In this document: piece after piece, positions 53,589 to 64,000 of the stretch | How the letters are laid out: every line of letters begins with the position of its first letter | Position numbering within the stretch: position 1 is the first letter of the stretch | Assembly (NCBI GenBank): GCA_030770545.1 | Contig: CM061099.1 | Span: 13,647,001-13,711,000 of the forward strand | DNA length: 64,000 bases | From: Macropodus opercularis | Taxonomy: Eukaryota; Chordata; Actinopteri; Anabantiformes; Osphronemidae | Direction of reading: 5' to 3' | Notes under the pieces: model-generated | Database searches by the model: none | What the model was told of the DNA's origin: nothing | Seen by the model: the letters and a program-made list of their open reading frames with translations, nothing else | Position numbers and translations under genes: made by a program

Positions 53589-56500
53589 GTTTGGCGTCTA
53601 CCTTCAGGAAGATGTGAGTTCAAGTCCCCGAGCGAGATAGTCTAAACGGGAGGGGGAGATCCGACTAAAAATATCTCAAAGCCCCTGTCGGAGGAGGAGA
53701 CACCGAAATACAACAATAAATTAAAGCCTGAGTCCCCTCGCCCTCTCTTCACTGTGTCTCTGTGCAACATTACCACGAATCACCAAAGCTCGACGGTGTC
53801 TCTCAGTCGATAACACATCACATCTCCTTCTCCCCCAGTCATCAGACTGTTGTCACGTCAGCAGCGGAAAAGAGGAGGGGTGGTGGTGGTGGTGGTTTCA
53901 GCACCGCGGACAGCTCCACGCTCACACCGCAGATTCACATCAGATGGGAGGAAACCAAAGGGAGAAAATGGGCGATTACACCAATGGGTCATTACCAGAA
54001 ATAAATAAAAACATATAGTCAACAGCTGTTGTTGTTTACCTCAGCGATTGAAGCAACCGAAAGCAACAGTGAAAATACTTGAAATACATTTGGAATCAAA
54101 AGTCAAATTATCTCTTAAATGTAATTATAAATGTGAGGCTTGTTTTATTGGCATAATATGTGACTGGCAAATGTATATGTATACAGCCGTATAGAACAAC
54201 ATTTACAGAGCATTTCTGTGGTGTAGTATTTATATTCTAAGCATAACAGAAAGGTTCACACCACATTTGCCTGTTTTATACACAAACAGATCGACGTTGA
54301 GTTGTTCCCAGTGGGTGTTTGGGTGCTGGCGTCTGTCCCAGCTGCCTCTGGGTGAGATGCTGGGTTCACCCTGGACGGGTCTGCAGGCTAAGACAGACAA
54401 CCATACCCACGCATCCCTACCAAATAACCTGACTGGTTGTCTTTGGAAGCTGAAGTACCTGGAGTGAAGCCACACAGGCGCCTTGAGAACATACAAATGT
54501 ATATACGTATATTCAGACGATTGTTCAGCTTGAGAATTTGCAGACACATTATGGAGATAATACGAGACCTTTAAAGAGCATCAGGGTTGGTGGATTTTGA
54601 AGAATATGAAACTCCTAAATATTTAAAATGGTGGATGTACTGACAAATTATAACAAGATTCCCAAGAGTCTTAAAGTGATGTGTTTTTTTGCTACTATGC
54701 TATTTTTATGTCTTCATATCGGTAATCAGAACAAAATGGTGTGTGAAGATTGATGTGTTCTGTCATGTTCACGCTCGGTCGCACTGTGTTTGCTGGGAGT
54801 TATTTATGACAGTAATATCGCCTCCCTCAGATGCTGTTCAGATTGTTTACTGATGGAAACGGTGGATCAGCGCGCTCTGATGCGTGCACAATGATCCAAA
54901 GATAAAGGTGTTGTAAGACTGGGCGTTCTCAGCTGTGGGTGCATCGATACACTTCATGTCAGGCAAACTGTACAAACGAAGAACAAACAAGACAATACAA
55001 CAATAAGAGGCAAATTATTTAAAAGCACTCGTCAGTTTAAATTAAACGTTGAATGTTTGTGTAAGAGCTACGTGAGTTCGCCGCTGACTGTTAGTTAAAC
55101 TGCTCGCAACTGATACATGTGGTCATTTGGACATGTGCAAACACATCTGCACCAGATTTCCACTATAATCCACCTTTACCTAGCAACACGTGTTTACTTT
55201 GAGCTCTGACTCAGACGCACAGTCACACACATCAGCAGGATGAAGCCAGTTTCAGGAGATCAGCGGTTCATCAGAGAGCATCTGAATCTTTGACCGCACT
55301 GCCATCGATCCTTTACATCCTACATTCGTATCTGTTTCACTGTAGTAGCCTGAGATCACTCACCCAGTCTGACTTGTTCTACCAAGGGACACACACTAGT
55401 GGACAGACGCATTACACACCGGTCACACCATCGTATGAGGTCAAAGGTCTAATTGTATTTCGTCAGCTAATTATTTTTCCACCGACAGACAGAGGTGAGT
55501 CCTGCTTTTAGCTGAAGGATGACGCACATAAAGACAGTGATTGAGCCAAAACATATCAGGTCTTTGCAAATAGACGTAATATTAAACATGCTGGAGAACG
55601 TTCATGATTCAGTAACATTTCACAGTATTTGGTTGTGAATATCTACTAATCTTTTTCTTAATTAAAAAGTAAAACAGCAACTTCACAGAAAATAAAACAA
55701 AGAATAGTCAGATATTATAAAAGCATGTTGTGCAGATCATATCTGGTTTACAAAATTTCCACAGACATCAAACATATCACATGAAAATGTATGCAATTGT
55801 GTACAATTAAACATAAATCACATAGTTTTGCCTAAAAGCGACCAAAAGCTTTTTTCACTGGAGTAGAAACACTACTTACATACACTGTATAAATATGCAC
55901 ATGCATAAACAGGACGTGACAGAAGAGGCCGGTTAAGTCCACTAAGCTGCAGTTTTTACATGATAATTTTCTACGTTAATGTAAATGTGTTTTCTTCGTG
56001 CCACCGAGGTTCAGCCCATGTCGTACAAATGTCAGCTGTTATCAGAAGATGCTGCACAAATGTCACCACGGTGTGAGGCTGATTGGCATCACGTTGCAGG
56101 CGATAGACTGACTGATGTGGTGGAGTGGCAGGATTTAGGCTTATCAGGACGTCTGAAGGTCACGAGACCTTTACCGCTGAAAGGTAAAGGCACCAGGGTG
56201 ATGGACGTCACGTTCACACAGACAGGATGAATTCAGCTTGTTTTGAGTCTGATGCCTTATTGTTTTTACTTTTTGATCATTTTTTTTGTTGCAGTGCATG
56301 AATTCATTGTTACGGTTTTATAGCGATCTAGAGACGGTGCAGGAATCTTCACATCAATCAATTAGTCATATCTCACGCGTTCGTCTGTCGTCTCCGTTTT
56401 TAGCCACCAGGGGGCAGCGGCCGACTCCCAGCAGGCACCACTTCTGTTGGAGGAACAGGACACATCAGCTGCAGTGAGTCAACTTTTCCCTGCGCGCAGT

Positions 56501-56876
56501 GAGTTGTGGTGGGAGTGTCTCGTCATGCAAAGATCCACACCAACAAATTCTTTGTTTCAAGTTCCAAAATTGCACCAGCATCTCTAAACGCTGCATCTTT
56601 TGGCCTGTTGTTGCCTAAATCGTACGGTGTGTGATCCGTGTTTAATTGTCACTCGCTGTTGTAGGACCAGTCTGTCCACTGTATCACACAGAAAGCTGAC
56701 GGATACTTTACTAATCCTTAGTTGCTACAACTTCATCTCACAATCAAATGCGAAGCTTTTCTCCGCGGGAGGGGCGACTCGTTTAGCGCTAAGGGGCACA
56801 TCAGCCTCGTCTTTCATTTCCAACACAGCAGCGAAGCCACGGAGGGAAGAAAGTTCGCCCCGTTCGAGTTTTGAAG
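53589..56876. other. PCSK1-CAST intergenic region
   Basis: This is the divergent spacer between PCSK1 (minus) and the plus-strand gene starting at 56877. It holds a (GGT)n tract at about 53878-53896, a dispersed repeat (54296-54498) and otherwise AT-rich sequence with no gene. The last few hundred bases before 56877 would be the promoter and 5' UTR of the plus-strand gene. Confidence 0.4.
54296..54498 (+). repeat. Second copy of the teleost dispersed repeat
   Basis: Key blocks in order: CAGCTGCCTCTGGGTGAG, GATGCTGGGTTCACCCTGGAC, AGACAGACAACCATACCCACGC, AATAACCTGACTGGTTGTC, TTTGGAAGCTGAAGTACCTGGAG and CGCCTTGAGAACATACAAAT. Same strand as the copy at 20606-20735, but retaining the 3' half of the family. 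Assigned from recall; class unknown. Confidence 0.65.
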
Positions 56877-56927
56877 ATGCCGAACAAGAAGAGACGCAAC
56901 AGCAAAAACACAAAGGAGGCTAAGGAG
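56877..56927 (+). CDS. cast: Probable first coding exon of calpastatin (basic N-terminus)
   Basis: ATG at 56877 opens MPNKKRRNSKNTKEAKE, 17 codons ending in phase 0 at a consensus GTAAGG donor (56928). The peptide is strongly basic, as are the XL/L N-terminal regions of somatic calpastatin. Position supports CAST: in human it is the next gene, divergent from PCSK1. Calpastatin is the specific cytosolic inhibitor of calpains. No inhibitory repeat lies inside the window, so the gene identity is inferred from synteny; the downstream exons would be beyond 64000. It could also be an unrelated gene. Confidence 0.5.
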
Positions 56928-59900
56928 GTAAGGTTTGCCATTTATTACTAAGAGAGAGAAAAAAATGCTGTGCAACTTTAAAATATTGGTTTAAACTCGT
57001 GGACACCGCAGCTGTTTAGGAAGGTCATAAGAAAACACGATTGCAGTGATGGAATTACGCACATCCTGACGCACGGGAATGCGTCTAAGCGCGTATGGGT
57101 CAAAATGTTTGGCTTTGTTGGGTGTTTGTTTTTTAAGCGGACGTGTTCGCATGGATCAACCCAGTTTTCTACCCTTATTTAGAAAATGCGTGTGTGTGTG
57201 TGTGTGGGGGGGGGTGGGTGGGAGTGAACGGGGAGTGGGGCAGAGTGTGTTCACGATTATTCTCCGGTTGCGCGGAAGAGCCAGGCCTCCGACGCAGAGC
57301 TGCGTGGAGACTTTTCTCTTTGTGTAATCTCACTGAGTCAGAATAAAACGACGGCGCAGACACAGAGGACTCAGTGGGATGTCTGTCTGAGCAGTGGCAC
57401 ACCCTACGTTGCACAGGAAGGCATGAGAGGCGAGGTCTTACGGTGAGGACGGGAGAACGTGTTGGCGCAGCGTCGGACTCCTTTTTCTCCCCCCTCCAGG
57501 TGTTATCCCCCCTCTGGTTCCTCATGGCGTACGCTGCGTACTGGATGAGTATTGTGAGTACTTTTCTATTTCACCCGCTGGCGATACGCTGAAAGAGTTA
57601 TGAAGTCAAGCTTGGCTCTTGTGTAGACGCTGTGTGTGTTTTACTGGAGGGAGGCTCTCTGCAACTATGTGAGCTGTGCTGGAAGCTGTGAAAGTCCTGG
57701 CACTGGCTGCAGGAGACGTATGCAATGTCGTTATTGTCAGGACTTTGGTTCTCGTCTGTCACACGCGCTGTGAGAGGGTGTGGAGTTGTTTAAAGGGAGA
57801 TAAACGGTCTGGGATTAGGCTCAGACATTCGTCGAGGTGAGGATTAGTGCTGCTGTGTAAAGTCACTCTGCCGAAGGGATCGTCTGCACATAATACTGTG
57901 TCAGATTAAAAGTATAATTGGAAATAAAAACAGTTTAGAATTGCTTATAAAATACATAAATGTAAAACAAGCGTTCAACTTTCATAATAACACTCAAAAG
58001 CAACAACAGCAAACTTTTCTTTCATGCGTTAGATAAATAATCCACAAGTACAATAGGCTGAGATCACTGCATCCTGAACAAAGCTTCCATTGAATTTACT
58101 GCCTCAGACTCATTTGCACCTACAAAAACAACAGTGTGTGTGTGTGTGTGGGGGGGACAGTCTCCCCTACTGATGTGCAACATAGCAAGTCTTCAGCATA
58201 CCATCCCCACAGCAGGATCTTACTATGGCAACACCCTGATTCATTTCCTCACGTTGTCTCGTAGATGCAAGTTGAAACTTTCTAATGCACACAAACACAC
58301 ACACACACACACACACTAACTCTTAGTAGGCGTGGGATGAAAAAACAGTTTTAAACAGAGGAAATTATAAAGTGTGTTTTGAAACGTGCGAGTCGGGGAG
58401 CTCTCTGTCCCTCTGCTGAGTGCGGTGACCACCTGTTGCACGGAAGAGTCGGTGCGTTCACATCTGCGTGTTTACCCTCCACCGAGCCTCTGAACGTCTA
58501 CCACAGGGTTTTATGATGACGGACGACCTTGCACAACTCTTTGTTTAATCGCTGAGCGCTCGGGCCGTGTCCCGCCTCCGTCCGCCTCTTGAGCTCCTTG
58601 GTCAGGTCAGGTGTTAGTGAGCAGGAGTCACATTTAGCTTTACTAGTTATTATCCTTCAACATCTTTTTAAACCATGCACATGTCTGTGTGAAGGTGACA
58701 ACCTCAGGTGTACAGGTGGGAAAACAACCAACACCTCATGCCAGTTTGGTTTGATAAAAGGCGAGACATGTCTTGTTGTGTCTTGTCGTTTTATGGGCTG
58801 GGTCGCTTGGCACCACAGTTGTGTGCGTCTGCCAGGGGGTGTGTCGCGCTGTAGGCAGAGTGGGGGCGAGAGCAGGTTGCGTCTGACACCTTGACCCAGC
58901 TGCAGACCTGAAAACCACAACCACCACAACAATCGTTGCGATCGCTGCTGCGCTGCCAGTGAAGTGTGTTTGTGCGTTCGTAGGGCCAGGTCACAGCTCC
59001 ACCAGACGTTTGGCTTCTCCAAAAACAGGACTTTCGTGTCAGGTTGCTTTAAACTCGCTGCCGGTGGAGCACATTACTGTCATGTTTTGTGGAGGCGTGC
59101 TCCTAAAACACTTATACAGTGAAAGGCTATGCTGTCAGCACAGATCTGTCACCGTGAGTCACTCAAAGGCCTCATTGTCTCCTGCAATCCACCCAGCACC
59201 CGCCCAAGCCATACCGTAGATGAAATGAACCTCGGAGACGCGTCAGGAATTAGACTGAACTTTGCTCCCGCACGGGCTTTAAGTCATCTTTGAATCTACC
59301 TGTACCCAAGGTGCTGCTGGTGTCTCAGGAAGCCAACACCCCCGACCTGTGTCTGTCAACGCTCCCTGCGTCCTTCTTTCTTGGCTTATTGTCGTTTGCT
59401 GTGGCCCAGGTTGCTTTGGTGCACACATTGACCGGGCGCTCGCTGCCATTACCTTTTAGGAGATTATTACCTGAACCTGAAGATTTCCATCTCAGGCATC
59501 GGGTCTCGTGGCAGATAGTTGATGCACAGGCAACACTCCGGTAAATGAGGCCGCTCCCTTAATTCCCATAGGCAGTTAGCCAGCGCAGGGGTTGCACAAG
59601 CTGTGCGTTACTGCTGCGTGTGTGTGCATCACAAACCTGGGTGTGTGCTGAATGATAAGTGGCTCGGATGTGGCCTCAGATAAAACCCACTGCAGGATAT
59701 AGTTCTAACACATCTACACGACTTTTCCTCCTGCGTGTGTCAGAGCAGTATCTGCTTCATGTGCTGTCAGCTCCCTTCCCTTTATAGCTCAGAGTGTGCA
59801 GCATGGCCACTTCCACAGCCAGCCCTCCCCTCGCCCCCCTCTTCTCTGCAGCCACGCCCCTTTTGGCCCTCCCCCTTTCTCTCTCCCCCCCTCATTCCTT

Positions 59901-59972
59901 TCCCAACATGCTGGAAGCCGACAGACCAGGCAGAGGCTGACACACGCTCACACGGAGGCATTTGCAGCCAAC
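56928..59972. other. Probable CAST 5' introns and alternative promoter
   Basis: Apart from the candidate exon at 57500-57553 there is no clear coding sequence. It contains a GT/G-rich tract (about 57187-57220), GT and CA tracts at 58135-58155 and 58296-58317, and, just before the next exon, CT/C-rich sequence with GCCACGCCCC and a TATA-like TTTATAG at 59781-59787 that could mark a promoter. Confidence 0.4.
57500..57553 (+). CDS. Candidate 54-nt hydrophobic exon (CAST locus)
   Basis: A strong acceptor (pyrimidine-rich, CCCCCTCCAG) at 57499 and a GTGAGT donor at 57554 flank 18 codons in phase 0-0: VLSPLWFLMAYAAYWMSI. It would join in frame after the exon at 56877-56927 and place a membrane-like hydrophobic helix behind a basic N-terminus. 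An internal ATG at 57524 could also start a MAYAAYWMSI form. I do not recognise the peptide. Seen: splice signals, frame and hydrophobicity. Inferred: that it is an exon. Confidence 0.4.
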
Positions 59973-60047
59973 ATGGGCCAGATACTGAGCTGGATCCGAG
60001 GCCCACGGGACACCCCGGCCCTGCAGGATGTGTCCGTGGAGCAGCAG
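59973..60047 (+). CDS. cast: Alternative first coding exon with N-myristoylation signal, probable calpastatin
   Basis: ATG at 59973 opens a 25-codon exon beginning MGQILSWIRGPRD and ending VEQQ in phase 0 at a GTGCGT donor (60048). Gly2 with Ser6 fits the N-myristoyltransferase consensus. Testis-type mammalian calpastatin starts from its own promoter with a myristoylated domain that begins MGQ, so an alternative membrane-directed CAST start is plausible. Its exit phase equals that of the exon at 56877, as expected of interchangeable first exons. The same-locus link is inferred, not shown. Confidence 0.55.
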
Positions 60048-62317
60048 GTGCGTGCGCGCGCGTGCGTATTGCTCGCGTGGTGGTTATGCGCTTGTTGTGT
60101 CGCGTGGTTAATTTCTTCACGTGCGTTGTGTTTGGTTTGCAGACGTCAGCCTGCAAATATTAAAGTACAATCGATTCGTTTGTTCTGTAAGTTTAGCGAC
60201 AGGAGTTTAAAACATCCAGATTCGTCCTCTCGCCCATAGTTGGCGAAAGTTCTGTTCTGGTTCAGTTTAGACTGAATTGAGGCACCGATTTGCTGTTTAC
60301 TTTACATAAATGTTTCTTTTGGTCTCGTGCGTTGAAAAAATAGCCCTGGAAGTGCGCGTGCTAATAAGCCGAGGCTGGTGCTGCGTCTCCAGTGTCTGTG
60401 AATATTCTCTTACGCCTCATGGAGGATCGTGACTTTTACCGACTCGCCCAAATATCTTTCTCCTGTGATAATGCGCAGCAGAGTGAACTTTGACCAGGCG
60501 TGTAGCTGGAACTTTGCTGTTTATCCTTCTTTTTTTTTAAATTGCACAAGCTTGCAGGTCCCCTTAGTGTGATTATCTGTTAAGTCAGTGCTTTGCTATC
60601 AGTTACTTTGCTGTGACTCACTGGATGTGTCAAAGGTTGAGCAGCAAACCAGTCTTGGGTGGAGGGGAGACAGATGTTTCGGCTTTTGGAGACTAGACGC
60701 TTGTTGGGCCTGATGTTCCCTGACTGCCTCCACCCCAGCTCCTCCCAGAACCATTACAGACAGGAAACGGCCAGTGAGAAAACATCTCTGACTCCACATG
60801 CTTGGCCTTTAGCGATAAGGAGACAATAGCGTCCACGTTTCCTGTGTATCAGACAAACATACGCTGAGCGGATGTCTCTGTATTTGATACCTGTGTTTGT
60901 TCTTAACAGCCGGAGAAGAGACCATGTAAAACATTACTAGTCAATAAGCCAGCGATTAGCTTAAGGTATAACACATCATATATAACAAGACGAATGCATT
61001 TTTGTCCTAAAATCTTATCTTGCAGAAATAACTACTGTAATAAGTGAAGCTATCAGAATGTTTACAGGTAGTTTCTGGAAAATGAAGGAGGCAACTGCAG
61101 CTGCTGTGCTGTCTCTGCTATATGAGTCTCTGCTGACTCAGTTGCTGAAATAAAAGTCTGATGTCAGGCCTGAGCGCTGCCCCACTAACGGGAAATGAAA
61201 TGTTATTCTTTGTTATCCATCTCCACAGACCCGCTGGGACATCGCTGCACCAGCTTGTGTCGCTTTGTTGCGTTTTGTGTAGTTTACTGACGGTGTGTCG
61301 CATGGATGTTAACGTTGTTTCCAACTAACTGCAGTTCGGGTTCACAGAATGCGAAGCTAATTGGAGTGAAAGTGCATCGTACTGCTGCACTGATGAGATG
61401 CTTCACTGCACGGCAAACATTCACAGAGAAGCAGAGCCTGTCGTGTATTTGTAAGCATCAAGCACGTGGATGTTTTTGTCAGTTTTCCTTTACATGTGTT
61501 GCTGTTCATCCCGTTGACAGGCCGCGTCGCGTCCGATTTGAGGCTCCTGCCGTCAGATTTCTCACCTCAGCGTGAGTTTGGCTGTTGATCTGCTCCCAGG
61601 TCACTTATTTAGAAGAGACTGGGACAGCTTCCAAACCTCGGGGCTCACCTGGGAACGCTGTCTGTTGTACACTTGTCTGCTGGTATTTCACGCCTGAAGA
61701 GAAGCGGATGCTCGTAGCCTCGTGATGTTAGTTTTAAAAGGAAGGCGAGGTAACGAAGAGCCGTCGCATGACCCATCAAGTCCCAGCTATGCATTGACTT
61801 TATCACTGACGACTTTAACCCCCAAAACCATTTAGTGACCGTAGATGGTGTAGGTATGTAGAGAAAAGGCCTGTTTTCGGATGTTTCTAGTGGATGAGTG
61901 TGTGTCAACAAAGCACAGGGGGTAAAGTGCAGTGTTAAATATAGCAACTTAGCTGCAGGACAGTATGTACGATGATTTACGCAGATATGCGTCGGAGCGA
62001 AGGACGGGGGGGGGGGGCAGAGAGGTCTGCCTAGCGCGGGCGGAACAAGTCAATAAATACAGGAGTAGTTTGTTTATATTTTATATGATTGTTTTTGCAC
62101 TGGGACAAATGGCATTTAGGTTTTATGGAGATGTTTATGTGCAGATGACGAAGAAATCCTGTGGTGAACTACAACAGTCTTAACGTGCATCCAGTTGCTG
62201 GAGACAGTGGATTGTACATGCAAGTCATTGATGTTGACACAATCAGTGTTTCCCATGTAAGGTTAGTTTAAAACTGTAATCGCTTGTATACAACATCATT
62301 CCTGTGCTTTCCCACAG

Positions 62318-62407
62318 TCCGGGGTGAAGGAAAATCACAGCGCAAAGCCTCCCACTTGTATTTGTGGATGCCTCTGCATGGGAGGATCTGCTTTGTCTCA
62401 TGATAAG
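62318..62407 (+). CDS. Weak candidate exon, unknown
   Basis: A good acceptor (TGCTTTCCCACAG) is followed by 30 open codons in phase 0 (SGVKENHSAKPPT, then a Cys-rich stretch) up to AAG|GTTTAC, a weak donor. An alternative GTATTT donor at about 62358 would end it after 40 nt in phase 1. It could follow a phase-0 first exon, but the peptide is not recognised. Confidence 0.2.
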
Positions 62408-63013
62408 GTTTACCAGGGTTTACACACACGCTCAGCAGGGCCAAAACATTTCAGAATTACTTTGTTGATTGTTTGTGTTTGAACGCAAACATAAAACTAA
62501 AGCGAAATAAGAGAAGTTTCATTTGACCCACTCCACCACTCAGTCCTTGTTCATTTTCCATCACGATGACGCAGCTTTTGGACACGAGGGGGAGCTGTTT
62601 TCTATCGCCCCCCCCTCTTTTAAACACGTTTCAAATGTGCAGTGACGTATTGAGCTTTATCTGATGTACTTCTGCCCGTGGACTAAATTTAGCAGCTAGA
62701 TGCTGTGCGAGCTAATCGTTGCAGTGCAGAGTGTGTTGCAGCTCCACGGAGCGAAGAGCAGTCCTGTGTTCTTCTAAAGTGACATAACGTCTGGCTCTGG
62801 GCCAAGGCTGCGCTTCCGGTCTGTCTTTGTTCAGGAGTCACCGTGAAGACCTGGAGCCCACAGAAAACCTGCGTTGACCGTCCAACACCCGACTCTTTTC
62901 CAGCTTTGCCTTGTTTTAATTAGAAGGTTTTCTGTCTGCCCTGGTTGTGTTTGGGTGTGGCTTGCACTACATGTGATCAGACCCCCCCCCCCCCCCTGTT
63001 CTCTGCTTTCCAA

Positions 63014-63051
<38 letters not shown>
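63014..63051. repeat. (CA)n microsatellite
   Basis: About 19 CA units, preceded by a short C-run at 62981-62996. Confidence 0.95.
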
Positions 63052-63053
<2 letters not shown>

Positions 63054-64000
63054 TCCCCGTTGGTTGAGTGGCTCAGCAGTTTAGATTCCTAAGCAGTGAG
63101 CCTATCAGACACACCCAGACTCACACAGCCCTGCTGCAGCAAGTCCACGTACCCAGCGTTTTCATCCTCCAGCTTTGCTTTAACATAAAACAACTTCCTG
63201 CCTGTTTGTAGATGCAGACCGTCGCGTTACTGAACGGTCCCATCTCTCATGAAGCTGTCGCCAAAGTTCCTCCCTGAGCCGACGTATTTATTTTTCCTGG
63301 CAGGCAGCTGGCAGTGTGCAGTGGGCGGGTCTTTGCGTGTCACACTGCCCAATCAGAAGCCTGCTCTGCTGCCTGAGCAGCACAGACTTGTTGTGCTACT
63401 TCCAGGAGGGCAGAGCAGCAAGTTCTTTTTGTTTTTTTTTTCCACCGTTGGGTGTGTGTTCGTATACATGTTTGCGTGTGCGTGTGTGCGCGCTTGACAA
63501 CCGGAGTGTTTCAACATCAATCTAAGGTCACCTGGCCCTAAGAGAGCATCTTGGTAGCGCACACAGAAAGGAGGTCCGCCGCTCATCCAACCTATGGTAT
63601 GTATCTGATTGTGCGTTTGCTGTCGTGTGAGCGTCTGTGCGTCTGTCGAAGAGCTTCCTGTTTGGCGGACGCCTGTCAAACCGCAGTCACCGTGACGCGG
63701 CGGACTAGTGGCTACGACTCCACAGCTGGATGTGTCGGGATCAAACGGCAGGTTTCCACGTTCTGTGTGCGCGTGCTGCAGCATGTGACGTGTTCAAGTT
63801 CAACGCTGGCAAAACACAAAAGCTGATGCTTTTATGGACGGCAGTATACTTCACCGATGCTGGATTAGTTTGGGTCATCTAAAATTATACACATGTGTAA
63901 GTCAGGCTGTGCTACGTGTGCCAACCAGGGCGCACAATGCAAGAACAAGGCCTCCGATTGTCCTGCGTTTGCATTCCTCCTCAGATTAACCCGCGGGACT

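Larger units (their letters stand above)
60048..64000. other. Right-hand region, probable CAST intron
   Basis: I see one candidate exon (62318-62407), poly-C and (CA)n tracts (62981-62996 and 63014-63051), and otherwise no convincing gene on either strand. Downstream CAST exons are expected beyond the window. Confidence 0.4.

Noticed and set aside
57175..57525. 116-codon minus-strand frame rich in THPPPHTHTH
   Set aside because: It is the complement of a GT/G-rich simple repeat.
1..64000. tRNA, rRNA, CRISPR arrays, phage or other prokaryotic systems
   Set aside because: No cloverleaf, spaced direct repeats, ribosome binding sites or prokaryotic gene packing were seen.

Overview
The window is vertebrate genomic DNA, most likely from a teleost (ray-finned) fish. 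All genes are split by GT-AG introns, many under 100 bp. The proteins are close relatives of human ones, and there is a fish-type L2-like LINE tail and a common teleost dispersed repeat. There are no bacterial-type operons, tRNAs, rRNAs or CRISPR arrays that I can see. Exon limits below were set by hand from reading frame, splice consensus and phase; for every multi-exon gene the exon lengths sum to an open frame, with one exception in ELL2.

Layout: NUDT2 (-, 563-1104), RFESD (+, 3159-4051), RHOBTB3 (+, 6101-21215), GLRX (-, 23248-24203), ELL2 (-, 27295-36592), an L2-like LINE fragment (38205-38790), a divergent family-6 glycosyltransferase (-, 40354-42001), PCSK1 (-, 44277-53304), then plus-strand first exons that probably belong to calpastatin, CAST (56877 onward, continuing past the right edge).

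The block RFESD-RHOBTB3-GLRX-ELL2-PCSK1-CAST has the order and strands I know from human 5q15, in a far more compact form. Differences are the absence of a recognisable SPATA9 between RFESD and RHOBTB3, NUDT2 on the RFESD flank, and a glycosyltransferase inserted between ELL2 and PCSK1. The genes are not a functional pathway: they cover Ap4A hydrolysis, a Rieske protein, an atypical Rho protein, a glutaredoxin, a transcription elongation factor, a Golgi-type sugar transferase homologue, a prohormone convertase and a calpain inhibitor. The block is best read as ancient conserved synteny.

Points that most deserve a second look: an apparent one-base frame disruption in ELL2 exon 8 at a 9-nt homopolymer; the RHOBTB3 start codon split by an intron; a (TG)36 tract abutting the acceptor of RHOBTB3 exon 9; the GT6 homologue that lacks a visible membrane anchor and has lost conserved residues of the WHDES-type motif; alternative phase-0 first exons at the CAST locus, one with an N-myristoylation signal, plus a short hydrophobic exon; and paired CRE elements in the PCSK1 promoter.
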